From NCBI RefSeq assembly GCF_002911695.1, contig NZ_PQBS01000010.1, positions 248,001 through 312,000 on the forward strand: 64,000 nucleotides of DNA, written 5' to 3'. Positions 6,914 through 16,182 of the stretch are shown in pieces. Source of the DNA: Gracilimonas amylolytica. GTDB lineage: Bacteria; Bacteroidota; Rhodothermia; Balneolales; Balneolaceae. Under the pieces are notes generated by a model that did not search any database, was not told the DNA's origin, and worked only from the letters and a program-made list of their open reading frames with translations. The first letter of the stretch is position 1, and the number at the start of each line of letters is the position of its first letter. A program made the translations under genes and the position numbers.

Positions 6914-9835
6914 ATGAAGGTATTTTTTCTCAGTTTACTGATACTCTCCCTGGGCTCGCTTTCAGGTGTGAAAGCCCAAGAGGCCAGTCCTGATTCTTTG
7001 TTTAACTTAGGGCATGATTATTACCGGCAAGCCAAGTATGATCTTGCTGCTGATCATTTTCAGCGATCCGCAGATCTATTTCTTCAGAGGGGCGATTCAC
7101 TGAATTGGGCCGATGCTATTCGAAGACAAGGCGATACCATGATGAATCGTGGGCAGGTCCGTGAGGCATTAGACCTTTTTCTTTTTCTGGATAACAACCT
7201 TCCGGAGAATACGTCTTCCCCATTCAAGATAAGCTTCAACCGGGACCTAGGCAGAATTTACAGAGAACTGGAGCAGTATGATAAAGCCAAAGAATATTAC
7301 CTAAAGGGGATCGAATTCGCCGAAGCTTCCGGAGATTCTTCTCAGATCGCTATTTTAAATAATAACATTTCGTATCCATACCTCTACTCGGGGGATTATC
7401 AGCAAGCCATCGCCTATCAACAAAAAGCCATTGAAATGTATGAGTCACTTGGTGATGAGTACTCGTTATCATTTGTACTGAATGGAATATTCCTCACGCT
7501 TAGAGATCTTAACCTGCACGAACAAGCCAATACCTACATCCGCAAAAGTAAAGATTTAGTGGAGCAGTTTGATAATCCTGACCGCCTGGATATTGCCTAC
7601 CACAATATGGCTCTGAGTTATAATGACCTTGGCAAACGAGACAGTGCCATAATTTTTTATCACAAATCGCTTGAATTGTCCCGGATGCTGGAGAATCCTT
7701 TCGATATAACACAGACGCTTATAAATATCGGCTTGTTATATGAACGATCCAATGACTTCGACAATGCACTCGCTTACTATAATGAGGCTCTTGAAACCAA
7801 TTATCAGACGGAACGCCCGGTTTCCATTGCTAAAAACCTGATGAGGTTAGCTGACGTTGCCACCAAAAATAACGATCTGGGTAATGCTGAAACGTTCTAT
7901 ACCGAGGCCTTGAACTGGATGGACCAAGCTGAATCACCCCAAACACTGGCTGACCTCTATCTTGATTTTTCCCAACTTGAAATTAAAAAGCACAATTACA
8001 AAAATGCGAAAAGTTACCTCGACGAAGCTTTTAGCATTTCAAATGAAAAAGATTTTAAAGACCAACAAGTAAGAGTTCACACTATCAGAGGTCAGCTATT
8101 TGAGGCTCAGGGTGAAACCGATAAAAGTTTGCAGGCTTTCAGAAATGCCTATGAACTGGCAAATGAAAGAACTCTCCCGAATCGAATTTTTCCGGCCATT
8201 GATCTTGCCAAAGCATATCACAAGGCTTCCTCAGATAGCTCATTTATTATAGCTGATAAAGCTTTTTCTATGATCGATGAGATCCGAACCAATGTGGCAG
8301 GACTCACTTTCCGTTCGGGATATTTTAGTCAGTATGCCGGCTTCTATAATGAGGTCGCCTCGTGGCATATCCTAAAAGGTAATGATGAAAAAGCTTACGA
8401 CCTGGTTGAATCGGCAAAAGCCCGGGTCCTGATGGACGAGCTGGCTGAAGCTGAGAATAATTTCATTCAGCAACTGGATGAATCCACTATGATCAAGAAA
8501 CAGCAATTGAGCAAGCAGATCGATCAGCTGTATAACAGGATCTACGAGTCTGATAATGAGAATGATATTCAGGAAATGAAAAACAAACTCAAAGACCTTG
8601 AGTTTGAGCATCAAAGCTTTGTAAATGAGATCAGGCAGAACATTCCGGAGTGGAAGAATTTTGAGTACCCCGAACCATTGACCTCCAACGACGTCATGGC
8701 TATGGTACCCGAAAACTCGGCTATCATCGAATTTGCTTATACCGATCAACAATTGATGATCTTTCTGATCACCTCCAAAAAGATCCATTCTAAAATCATT
8801 TCTGAGGTAGATGGGCAAGCTCCCAAAGAATATTTCACTGAAAACATCAGCTCTTTCAGAGATGCTATTACCGAACAGCTGCCTGTCAGCAGCCTTAACG
8901 AGATGTCCTATCCGTTATACAACCTGCTGGTCGAACAAATTCTCAATACATCCGACGAACAGATTGAAAATCTTGTGGTCGTTCCGGAAGGGAATCTAAC
9001 TTTTTTACCCTTTGAAGCTCTCAACACAGGAAATAATTATCTGATACAAGACATAAACCTAAAGTACCTGCCATCAGCCTCCATTTATCCTTTTATTCAA
9101 GCCCCACATCGATCAACTCAATTTGACTTATTGGCGCTGGCCGGGTCGGGTTTTACAGATGGAACGGTGGCTTCTGAGTCGAGTTCACAAAATAATTTTG
9201 CCTCCCTCCCTTCCACCTTATTAGAGGTTGAGGCTATTGGAAAAAGCTTTGGTAATGCCAAGATCCTCAAAAATGATGACGTTACCGAAGCCGGGTTAAA
9301 ATCGCACGACCTAAGTCAGTTCAGATTTCTTCATTTTGCAACCCATGGCAATATTGATGAGGTCAATCCATCCCAAAGCGGGTTGATCCTTTCCAAGAAA
9401 GCCGATGTAGAATCCCTGTTTGGGGAAGACGGTTATCTCAACAGTTCAGAGATCTCTGCTTTGACCCTTAATGCTGACCTTGTCACTCTAAGTGCCTGTA
9501 ACACAGGCATGGGAAAGATCATTACGGGGGAAGGCCTGATCGGGCTTCAGCGTTCTTTCCTGACGGCCGGCTCTTCTGCCGTTATGGTCAGCCTATGGAA
9601 CATCTACGATCGCAGTACAGCCGATTTCATGGCTGAGTTTTACAGTCAACTCAAGATCCATGAAGCCAATGATTATGGAGTGCTGAACCGTACTTTAGAC
9701 TGGTTTGGTTTCTATGAACACCCCATGTTTGATTACAAAGCCAGAGCTCTACAGGATGCTAAATTGGCCATGATCGACCACCCATATTACAATCATCCCG
9801 TTCACTGGGCTCCTTTCATCCTGATCGGAAAATAA
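6914..9835 (+). CDS. TPR-repeat protein with C-terminal CHAT caspase-like peptidase domain
   Basis: Exported multi-domain protein of 973 residues from the ATG at 6914, which starts a clean signal peptide (MKVFFLSLLILSLG, cleavage near VKAQ); a further 19 codons upstream to an ATG at 6857 are hydrophilic and probably not translated. Residues about 30-450 are tandem TPR units, followed by a helical coiled-coil-like stretch (about 500-580) and a CHAT domain (about 640-973). The caspase-type dyad is intact: H811 in HFATHGN and C862 in LSACNTG, and the end matches the family (HWAPFILIG). It is predicted to be an active cysteine peptidase or a scaffold; substrate unknown. It is divergent from a 36-codon frame. 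Confidence 0.9.
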   Translation: MKVFFLSLLILSLGSLSGVKAQEASPDSLFNLGHDYYRQAKYDLAADHFQRSADLFLQRGDSLNWADAIRRQGDTMMNRGQVREALDLFLFLDNNLPENTSSPFKISFNRDLGRIYRELEQYDKAKEYYLKGIEFAEASGDSSQIAILNNNISYPYLYSGDYQQAIAYQQKAIEMYESLGDEYSLSFVLNGIFLTLRDLNLHEQANTYIRKSKDLVEQFDNPDRLDIAYHNMALSYNDLGKRDSAIIFYHKSLELSRMLENPFDITQTLINIGLLYERSNDFDNALAYYNEALETNYQTERPVSIAKNLMRLADVATKNNDLGNAETFYTEALNWMDQAESPQTLADLYLDFSQLEIKKHNYKNAKSYLDEAFSISNEKDFKDQQVRVHTIRGQLFEAQGETDKSLQAFRNAYELANERTLPNRIFPAIDLAKAYHKASSDSSFIIADKAFSMIDEIRTNVAGLTFRSGYFSQYAGFYNEVASWHILKGNDEKAYDLVESAKARVLMDELAEAENNFIQQLDESTMIKKQQLSKQIDQLYNRIYESDNENDIQEMKNKLKDLEFEHQSFVNEIRQNIPEWKNFEYPEPLTSNDVMAMVPENSAIIEFAYTDQQLMIFLITSKKIHSKIISEVDGQAPKEYFTENISSFRDAITEQLPVSSLNEMSYPLYNLLVEQILNTSDEQIENLVVVPEGNLTFLPFEALNTGNNYLIQDINLKYLPSASIYPFIQAPHRSTQFDLLALAGSGFTDGTVASESSSQNNFASLPSTLLEVEAIGKSFGNAKILKNDDVTEAGLKSHDLSQFRFLHFATHGNIDEVNPSQSGLILSKKADVESLFGEDGYLNSSEISALTLNADLVTLSACNTGMGKIITGEGLIGLQRSFLTAGSSAVMVSLWNIYDRSTADFMAEFYSQLKIHEANDYGVLNRTLDWFGFYEHPMFDYKARALQDAKLAMIDHPYYNHPVHWAPFILIGK

Positions 9836-9839
9836 AAAA

Positions 9840-9864
9840 GGATGAACCCGCATTGAGTTCATCC
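9840..9864 (-). terminator. Hairpin terminator between convergent genes
   Basis: Eight-base stem GGATGAAC/GTTCATCC with a nine-base loop. On the minus strand it is followed by TTTTTTATTT, a good terminator for the M28 peptidase gene; on the plus strand the run TCTTTA is weak, so it may also stop CHAT transcription less efficiently. Confidence 0.75.
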
Positions 9865-9900
9865 TCTTTAATCTGAAAATATCCTAAACAGTGCTCAGTA

Positions 9901-11532
9901 CTATCGGGGCTGAACCTGTGTCTTTTCAATGAATTCCTGATTATCCACCATCGGTCGCTCCGGACTGTTAGCTAATAAAGCGGTCAGGTTATAGACCAGA
10001 TGAGTTCTTTCCAGAAATGGTTGAAAGGTGATCTTTTCAATATGGTCTTGCGGGCGATGGTAATCTTCATGGGTTCCATTAAAGAAGAATACAAATGGAA
10101 CTCCTAACCGACCGAAATTCCAATGGTCACTTCGTCTGTAAAACTGGTTAGGGTCGTTTAGGTCGTTGTAACGCTTACTCAATGTCATATTAGGACCCAT
10201 CTCGTTGGCAACCCGAGCCAGGCTGTCCATGCCTGATGAGATGATCTCACCGCCAATGATGTACACATAACTGCTGTCCTCAACATGCTCAGGGTCAACC
10301 CGGCCGATCATATCCATGTTGATGTTTGCCACCGTATTCTGAATGGAATAGATCGGATGGTCTGAGTAATAGCGTGAACCTAACAGGCCCTTTTCTTCTC
10401 CTGAAACGTTAATAAAAAGCACGCTTCTTTTCGGGCCAACACCGGCATTTTTGGCTTTCATCATGGCTTCAGCTGTTTGAAGTGATGCGGTGGTTCCGCT
10501 TCCGTCATCGTCGGCACCGTTGTAGATATTATCACCGGTTGAATCGGGCCGGCCTACACCAACATGATCGTAATGGGAGCTCAGTATCACTACCTCGTGT
10601 TTCATGGCCGGATCGGAACCTTCCAGGAAAGCCACCACATTTTGCGTTTCAACAATATTCTCGTTGATAACCGGACGGTGTTCTAATGTGAAATTCAGGT
10701 CATAAGCTTCAAATGACTCAGGTTGTGAAAATATACGTTGCTGCATTTCTTCCAGGGCTTCCAGGCTTTGTAAACCCAACATTTCGGCTCCAAGCTGCGG
10801 ATGAACCCGGTTAAATGCCGGTGCATTACCGGAGTTGTTATCCTGCAGGTATTTAAGAGAAAGCCCTCTACCCTGACCAAATCCTGACATTCTGCTTTCA
10901 GCTTCCTGCTCAAAATCTTCCACATCGGTACCGATCACGAGAATGGTTCCAAGTGCTCCTTCATTTGATAAGACCGATTGCAGATATCGCATATCAGTCT
11001 TTCCTTCTTCATAAAACACCAGTACCCATTTTCCTTCCAGGTTTTCCGGGAAATGATCAATGCCTGCCTCTTCATCGATCATGCCGGCTCCTACAAAAGC
11101 CACCTTTCCTTGTAGTGGATCATTACCGCCAAAAATTGTTACGAAGTTACCGGATTCGGTTTTGTTGTGAACCGATCTGTCGGCTACTTCACCTGTTTCT
11201 GAATTTGTGAGCGTATAATTGATCTCATCAACCGCAGGCTGTATTAATTCATAATGCTGAAAGTAGGAATTGTTGTCTCCTACCGCTTTCAGGCCCATTT
11301 CCTTGTATCGTTTTGCAAGGTAATTTGCAGCTTTTTGTTCACCAATGGTTCCGGTTTCACGCCCTTGCAGTGAATCATGAGCCAGCACAGCCAGGTCGCT
11401 GTGTAGCTTTTCTATTGTGATCTCATCCGCAAATGAGAAGATATCGACATTTTCTGCTTGTTTGGAGCTGTTGAGTGTACTGCATGATACAAAAGCAGCC
11501 AACAGTGCAGTGATCAGTATATTTTTAGTCAT
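9901..11532 (-). CDS. Secreted M28-family zinc aminopeptidase lipoprotein with PA-like insert
   Basis: Exported dizinc aminopeptidase, 543 residues. The N-terminus is a lipoprotein-type signal with Cys at residue 17 (AAFVSC). A PA-like domain occupies roughly residues 120-260. The M28 catalytic core has H320-Y-D322, D342 in GADDDGSG, the E379-E380 pair in SGEEKGL, an Asp in NMDMIGR and a late His in NGTHEDYH, so all expected zinc ligands and the general base are present. The gene starts 26 bases after scpA on the same strand and is probably cotranscribed with it. It most likely degrades oligopeptides at the cell surface or in the periplasm; the exact peptide preference cannot be read from sequence. 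Confidence 0.92.
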   Translation of the reverse strand: MTKNILITALLAAFVSCSTLNSSKQAENVDIFSFADEITIEKLHSDLAVLAHDSLQGRETGTIGEQKAANYLAKRYKEMGLKAVGDNNSYFQHYELIQPAVDEINYTLTNSETGEVADRSVHNKTESGNFVTIFGGNDPLQGKVAFVGAGMIDEEAGIDHFPENLEGKWVLVFYEEGKTDMRYLQSVLSNEGALGTILVIGTDVEDFEQEAESRMSGFGQGRGLSLKYLQDNNSGNAPAFNRVHPQLGAEMLGLQSLEALEEMQQRIFSQPESFEAYDLNFTLEHRPVINENIVETQNVVAFLEGSDPAMKHEVVILSSHYDHVGVGRPDSTGDNIYNGADDDGSGTTASLQTAEAMMKAKNAGVGPKRSVLFINVSGEEKGLLGSRYYSDHPIYSIQNTVANINMDMIGRVDPEHVEDSSYVYIIGGEIISSGMDSLARVANEMGPNMTLSKRYNDLNDPNQFYRRSDHWNFGRLGVPFVFFFNGTHEDYHRPQDHIEKITFQPFLERTHLVYNLTALLANSPERPMVDNQEFIEKTQVQPR

Positions 11533-11558
11533 TCTTATTTATTTAATGTGATTGGATA

Positions 11559-12302
11559 TTAATTTGCGCCAATGATCTCATCCACAGGTTTGAGATCGAT
11601 ATAAAATTCAGTGGGGTCGTCTTCCAGAAACAGATTGACCTGTTGCTCCTTAATCATCTCAAGTACTGCCAGAAAGGTAACCACTACATAGATCTTGTTT
11701 TGTAAAGTTGAGCAAACTTCCATGAACGACTGCTTTCCCTTTTCCTGCAATCGGTTCAGTACAAATTCAGATTGCTCCTCAACGGTGGTACTTACCTTTT
11801 CAACGTGATGGACTATATTCTTTCTCTCAATATCCTGAAGGACTTTCTTAAAGGCTGCGATCAGATCAAACATGGTCACATCCTGTAAGGCTTCGCCGGA
11901 GGCTTGTTGCTCAACCGTATCAGCTTCAGGATAGCCTCTCATATATTTTTTCCGGGTTTCTTCATCCATGTCTGCCATCTTCTCAGACATTTCTTTATAC
12001 CGTTTGTACTCCAGAAGTCGCTGAACCAACTCATACCGGGGATCTGATTCATCCAGTTCCTCTTCATCGGAATCCTCACGGGGTATCATCATTTTTGCCT
12101 TGATGGACATGAGCATACTCGCCATCAGAATAAACTCACTTGCTACATCAAGGTCCAGCTCTTCCATTAAATGTATATACTCCAGAAACTGCTTGGTGAT
12201 ATATGAGATGGGGATATCATAGATATCCAATTCGTCTCTTTTAATGAAGAAAAGCAGCAGGTCTAAGGGACCCTCGAAATTATTTAACTGTACTCTATAC
12301 AT
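11559..12302 (-). CDS. scpA: Segregation and condensation protein A
   Basis: Kleisin subunit that bridges SMC heads in chromosome condensation. The 247-residue protein opens with the family signature (FEGPLDLLLFFIKRDELDI), followed by the helical N-domain, an acidic and variable middle (EDSDEEELDESD), and a C-terminal winged-helix region that binds the SMC head. No scpB or smc gene is in the window. It leads a two-gene unit with the M28 peptidase and is divergent from a sigma-factor gene 97 bases away. Confidence 0.95.
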   Translation of the reverse strand: MYRVQLNNFEGPLDLLLFFIKRDELDIYDIPISYITKQFLEYIHLMEELDLDVASEFILMASMLMSIKAKMMIPREDSDEEELDESDPRYELVQRLLEYKRYKEMSEKMADMDEETRKKYMRGYPEADTVEQQASGEALQDVTMFDLIAAFKKVLQDIERKNIVHHVEKVSTTVEEQSEFVLNRLQEKGKQSFMEVCSTLQNKIYVVVTFLAVLEMIKEQQVNLFLEDDPTEFYIDLKPVDEIIGAN

Positions 12303-12399
12303 ATTCTATAAAACTACACTCTTGGCCAATCAATTTCCTGTTTTCTTTTACACAGCTAATGTTATTTTATGGCTTGGTTGAATCAAGTGCCTCAAACTA

Positions 12400-12945
12400 A
12401 TGGATTACTCGAAATTTGTTGATGCGGTCCTGAATAATGATGAATCAATGATAACTGAGCAAGTCAAGGTTATCACTGCGGTTCTCATTAAATTTCTTAC
12501 TGTACGTATGAACGCCTCCTTTGAGGACGCACAAGACTGCGCACAAAATACGCTCTTGATCGCATTAGAAAAAATCAGAAATGACGATCTGACCCACCCG
12601 GATGCCCTCATAAATTACCTGTTCACCACTTCCAAACATGAGTACTTTAAGGTGCTTTCAAAAGATCGAGAAGTAAATTATGAAGAGCTTCCCGAGCACC
12701 ATTCTGCCAATGCCGACCAGCTTCACCGGTTAGTGAATAAGGAGAAAATGTCGCTTTTAAAGCGCTGTATGGAAGCTTTAAAGAGTGATTACAGAAAATA
12801 CATTGAATTTTGGTTTCAAAACCCGGGCTATGAAACTTCAGTGGTTGCCGACCATTTTGGGATCTCTGTTAACAATGCCTGGACCAAGAAACACCGCATC
12901 ATTAATGTCCTAAAAGAGTGCATTGAAAAAAAATTTCAAAAATAG
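12400..12945 (+). CDS. Sigma-70 family (ECF-like) RNA polymerase sigma factor
   Basis: Alternative sigma factor of 181 residues with a region 2 stretch (about residues 15-85, including FEDAQDCAQNTLLIALEKI, where the family has the D-x-x-Q pattern) and a region 4 helix-turn-helix (about 115-175, VVADHFGISVNNAWTKKHRI). There is no region 1 or 3, so it is ECF-like. The next gene, 90 bases downstream, encodes a membrane protein with an anti-sigma-like N-terminus, and the pair probably responds to an envelope signal. A perfect inverted repeat lies between the two genes. The regulon cannot be defined here. Confidence 0.85.
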   Translation: MDYSKFVDAVLNNDESMITEQVKVITAVLIKFLTVRMNASFEDAQDCAQNTLLIALEKIRNDDLTHPDALINYLFTTSKHEYFKVLSKDREVNYEELPEHHSANADQLHRLVNKEKMSLLKRCMEALKSDYRKYIEFWFQNPGYETSVVADHFGISVNNAWTKKHRIINVLKECIEKKFQK

Positions 12946-12985
12946 TGTAAGGAATTGCATTCTCATCGCTCTAACTATAGGAGAT

Positions 12986-13011
12986 CAGAATGTATTTAAA
13001 AATACATTCTG
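12986..13011. promoter_or_regulatory. Perfect 12-bp inverted repeat between sigma and putative anti-sigma genes
   Basis: Arms CAGAATGTATTT and AAATACATTCTG separated by two A residues. The two-base centre makes a duplex operator more likely than an RNA hairpin, and no T-run follows, so it is not an intrinsic terminator. It lies 24 bases before the start codon of the downstream gene. Which protein, if any, binds it is unknown. Confidence 0.55.
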
Positions 13012-13035
13012 GCATATTGATTAAAGTTTAGAACA

Positions 13036-13836
13036 ATGAAAGATTCGAGAGAAAAAGACATTCGGCGGAAAATAGATGCCTACATAAAAGGCAGTTTAGG
13101 GGAAGAAGAAATTCAGGGCCTTTGGAATGAGTTTGCTAAAGATCCTGAGCTTCTTGACTTGCTTGAATTGGAGGTCAACCTAAAAGAAATTATAGAAAGG
13201 GAATCAGGAACCGCTGGAAGTGAAGATGTCGCTCCGATTCGCAAATTGCCTAAGTGGACGTGGCATGCTGCAGCTGCCGCAGCTATTATCCTGGTTGCAC
13301 TGGTACAGTTTTTCCGGGTTGACAGTCCCGCAACACTTGATCAGTTAGTGGTTCAGAATATTGAGCCTTCACAGATTGAAACTTCGAATGCTGTACGGGC
13401 TGCCAAGGATATGAGGATAACCTCGGCAGATTCACTGCTTAATCTGGGTTTTCAGGCATTCCTTTCCGGAAATGACGACCGGGCTCTGGATCTGTATGAG
13501 GAAGTTATTGCCAACTATAATGAAGAACCCTATGGCTCTAAAGCTTATCTGAATAAAGGGATCATACACTACAACGAATTTGAATTTCAGACCGCTATCC
13601 ATTCGTTTGAACAAGCCCTCGAACGCGTTGAAGACAGCCGCATGATAACCGAAAAAGCTTATTGGTACCTGGGTAATGCCCTTGTCAATATTGGCGAACT
13701 TGAAGAAGCAAGAGTTGCTGTCACTAAAACATATCAGCTTGATGGGGTATTCAGAAGCCCGGCGTTCAGATTACTGAAAAAGTTAAATCAGGAGCTGGGC
13801 TATTCTGATTATGAGGAAGTGGATCAGGTTGACTAA
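13036..13836 (+). CDS. Membrane TPR protein, putative anti-sigma factor
   Basis: A 266-residue protein with three parts. Residues about 1-60 are helical and charged, with the pattern seen at the start of many anti-sigma factors (IDAYIKGSLGEEE...FAKDPELLDLLELE). A single membrane helix spans about 76-94 (WHAAAAAAIILVALVQFF). Residues about 130-250 hold TPR-like units in the periplasm (LLNLGFQAFLSGNDDRALDL and two more). Position right after an ECF-like sigma gene supports the role of membrane-bound anti-sigma whose TPR half senses a partner. There is no zinc-binding HxxxCxxC motif, so it is not a ZAS-type anti-sigma. Confidence 0.7.
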   Translation: MKDSREKDIRRKIDAYIKGSLGEEEIQGLWNEFAKDPELLDLLELEVNLKEIIERESGTAGSEDVAPIRKLPKWTWHAAAAAAIILVALVQFFRVDSPATLDQLVVQNIEPSQIETSNAVRAAKDMRITSADSLLNLGFQAFLSGNDDRALDLYEEVIANYNEEPYGSKAYLNKGIIHYNEFEFQTAIHSFEQALERVEDSRMITEKAYWYLGNALVNIGELEEARVAVTKTYQLDGVFRSPAFRLLKKLNQELGYSDYEEVDQVD

Positions 13837-13856
13837 AAACTTTCTGTTCTCATTCT

Positions 13857-16094
13857 CTATGCCATGGGGATTGGTTCGTCCGCATCTTTCATGTGGCGCA
13901 TGAAGAACTCGTGAGCACTTAGCTTGGAGCTCCCTTTCTCCTTTTCCGCCCGTGTATAGCTTCCGTCACTATTCAATAACCATCGCTGTTTGTTGTCATT
14001 GAAATAGATGTTCAACACAAACTGCAGATATTTCTTCAGCTTTTCGTCCTCAATTGGCGCGATCACTTCTACCCTTGCATCTAAATTGCGATGCATCCAG
14101 TCGGCAGAACCAATAAAATATTTGTGTACCCCTTTGTGATTGAAGTAATACAATCTGGAGTGCTCCAAATATCGCCCTATGATGGAGTGAACCGTGATAT
14201 TTTCACTCATCCCTTCCTTCCCGGGTATCAAACGGCACACCCCTCTCACGATCAGATCGATATTGACTCCAGCCTCCGAGGCTTCATACAGTTTTTGAAT
14301 GATCAACGGATCTTCCAGGCTATTCATCTTGGCAATGATCCTGGCTGGGCGACCATTTTTAGCTTCTTTTATCTCAAAATTAATGAGTTCCGTCATTTGC
14401 CGGCGCATGTGGTGAGGGGCAACCAATAACTTCTCAAACTTTTGCTCAGGTGCGTAACCGGTCAGCAGGTTGAATACATCTGTTACATCTGAACAAAGAG
14501 AGTCCTCGCAGGTAAAAATAGCCAGATCTTCATAAAGCTGAGCGGTATCAGGATTATAATTGCCGGTTCCAATGTGGCAATAGGTCTTCAGTTCATCACC
14601 TTCTTCACGGACCACCATAGTTAGCTTGGAGTGGATCTTTAATCCCGGTATTCCATAAGCCACATGTACGCCGTAATTCTCCAGCTTTTGAGCCCAGTTA
14701 ATATTTCTTTCTTCATCAAAGCGGGCTTTTATCTCAACCAGAACAGCTACCTGCTTTCCCTCTTCAGCTGCATGCATCAGCGAGTGCATCAACGGTGAAT
14801 CCTGTGAGGTTCTGTACAAGGTTTGCTTGATAGCCAGTACCTTGGGGTCTCTTGCCGCTTCTTCAATAAAACGTTGTGTGGTAAGCTCAAAACTATGGTA
14901 AGGGTGATGGACCATCAGGTCCCCTTTGCGGATCACCTCAAACATGCTTGGCATTTCCTCATCCGGAGCGTGACGCAGTGCGGGGTGTAACACCGGTGTC
15001 CAGTTTCTTTCCTTGAGCCGGTTGAATCCCTCCAGCTTGGCAATATCGATCACATCTGCCAGGCCTATGGTCCCCTTCATTTCGTACACATCACTCCAAT
15101 GGATATTCAGATGATCGAGTAAATATTTCTTGATGTGTTTAGGCATGTCGGCATCCAGCTCTAACCTGACGATCTCAGCAAATTTTCGTTCCCGCAGCTC
15201 GTCTTCTATCGTTTCCAGCAGGTCTTCTGCTTCCTCCTCATTTCTATCGACAGAAGCATTTCTGGTGACCCGGAAGGTATGGGCTGAGATCACTTCCATC
15301 CCCGGAAAGAACTGATCCATTTTTTCACGAATGATATCCTCGATCGGTACTAAAACGACTTTATTCCCCTTTCTGTGCACCTGTATAAATCGATTCCGGT
15401 TAGCCGGGATCTTCAACCGGGCAAAAGATCTCTCATTAGACCGCCTATTGATCAGTTCAATCGCAAACGACAGGCTTTTATTCGATATAAATGGAAACGG
15501 ATGAGATTCATCAACAGCTAACGGAGTGACGATCGGGTAGATCTGCTTTTGAAAATAACGGTCGCACACGCTTTTCTGATAATCAGTGAGTTCCTGATAG
15601 GATCTTATCTGAATGCCTTTTTCTGCAAGTTTTGGTACCAGGTCATCGAAAAAACACGACCGGTACGACTCGATCATTTCCTGTACTTCACTTCGAACGG
15701 CTTTCAGCTGATCGGTGGGTGTCATTCCATCCACGGATAATTCTTTGACCTCAGCTAATTGCTGCCTTTTTAAACCACCGACTCTTTTCTGAAAAAATTC
15801 ATCCAGGTTTGAACAGACAATGGATAGGAACTTGACCCGCTCCAATAATTTATTTTTATCATTCCATGCCTCTGAAAGTACCCGCTCATTGAATTTGAGC
15901 CAGCTTAACTCGTAGTTAAGAAAGTAATCACTGCCGAATATTTTCAGGCTGCTGGAACGCAGATCTTTATGAAATCCCTTTTCTTTCAGGATCTCATTTT
16001 TTTTGGGATTTGCTAATTTCTTGGCAATCTTTGCCTTCTGCGTGATCGAGGGATCAAGGCTGATCTCATCCGGTGAAAGTGATGTCTTTTTCAT
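13857..16094 (-). CDS. ppk1: Polyphosphate kinase 1
   Basis: Reversibly makes inorganic polyphosphate from ATP. The 745-residue protein has the four-domain PPK1 plan: an N-terminal helical domain, a head domain, and two phospholipase-D-like catalytic domains. The two HxK-type motifs are visible as GLKIHSKL and LEHSRLYYFNHKG, and the conserved HIGTGNYNPDTAQLYED and FIGSADWMHRNLD stretches flank them. An extra basic N-terminal segment of about 45 residues precedes the usual start. It is divergent from ruvB (88 bases) and convergent with the TPR membrane gene. The assignment is secure. Confidence 0.96.
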   Translation of the reverse strand: MKKTSLSPDEISLDPSITQKAKIAKKLANPKKNEILKEKGFHKDLRSSSLKIFGSDYFLNYELSWLKFNERVLSEAWNDKNKLLERVKFLSIVCSNLDEFFQKRVGGLKRQQLAEVKELSVDGMTPTDQLKAVRSEVQEMIESYRSCFFDDLVPKLAEKGIQIRSYQELTDYQKSVCDRYFQKQIYPIVTPLAVDESHPFPFISNKSLSFAIELINRRSNERSFARLKIPANRNRFIQVHRKGNKVVLVPIEDIIREKMDQFFPGMEVISAHTFRVTRNASVDRNEEEAEDLLETIEDELRERKFAEIVRLELDADMPKHIKKYLLDHLNIHWSDVYEMKGTIGLADVIDIAKLEGFNRLKERNWTPVLHPALRHAPDEEMPSMFEVIRKGDLMVHHPYHSFELTTQRFIEEAARDPKVLAIKQTLYRTSQDSPLMHSLMHAAEEGKQVAVLVEIKARFDEERNINWAQKLENYGVHVAYGIPGLKIHSKLTMVVREEGDELKTYCHIGTGNYNPDTAQLYEDLAIFTCEDSLCSDVTDVFNLLTGYAPEQKFEKLLVAPHHMRRQMTELINFEIKEAKNGRPARIIAKMNSLEDPLIIQKLYEASEAGVNIDLIVRGVCRLIPGKEGMSENITVHSIIGRYLEHSRLYYFNHKGVHKYFIGSADWMHRNLDARVEVIAPIEDEKLKKYLQFVLNIYFNDNKQRWLLNSDGSYTRAEKEKGSSKLSAHEFFMRHMKDADEPIPMA

Positions 16095-16182
16095 GATTGC
16101 TTCGATTATTTAGCATGCGCAATTAGCTCTGAAACTAAGTATTATAATATAAACTTAGCGTTAACAAATACACGGTTATAAC

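Noticed and set aside
8372-8818. 148-codon open frame antisense to the CHAT gene
   Set aside because: It lies wholly inside a well-supported gene in the opposite frame and has no family-like motif; it is a shadow of the coding bias.
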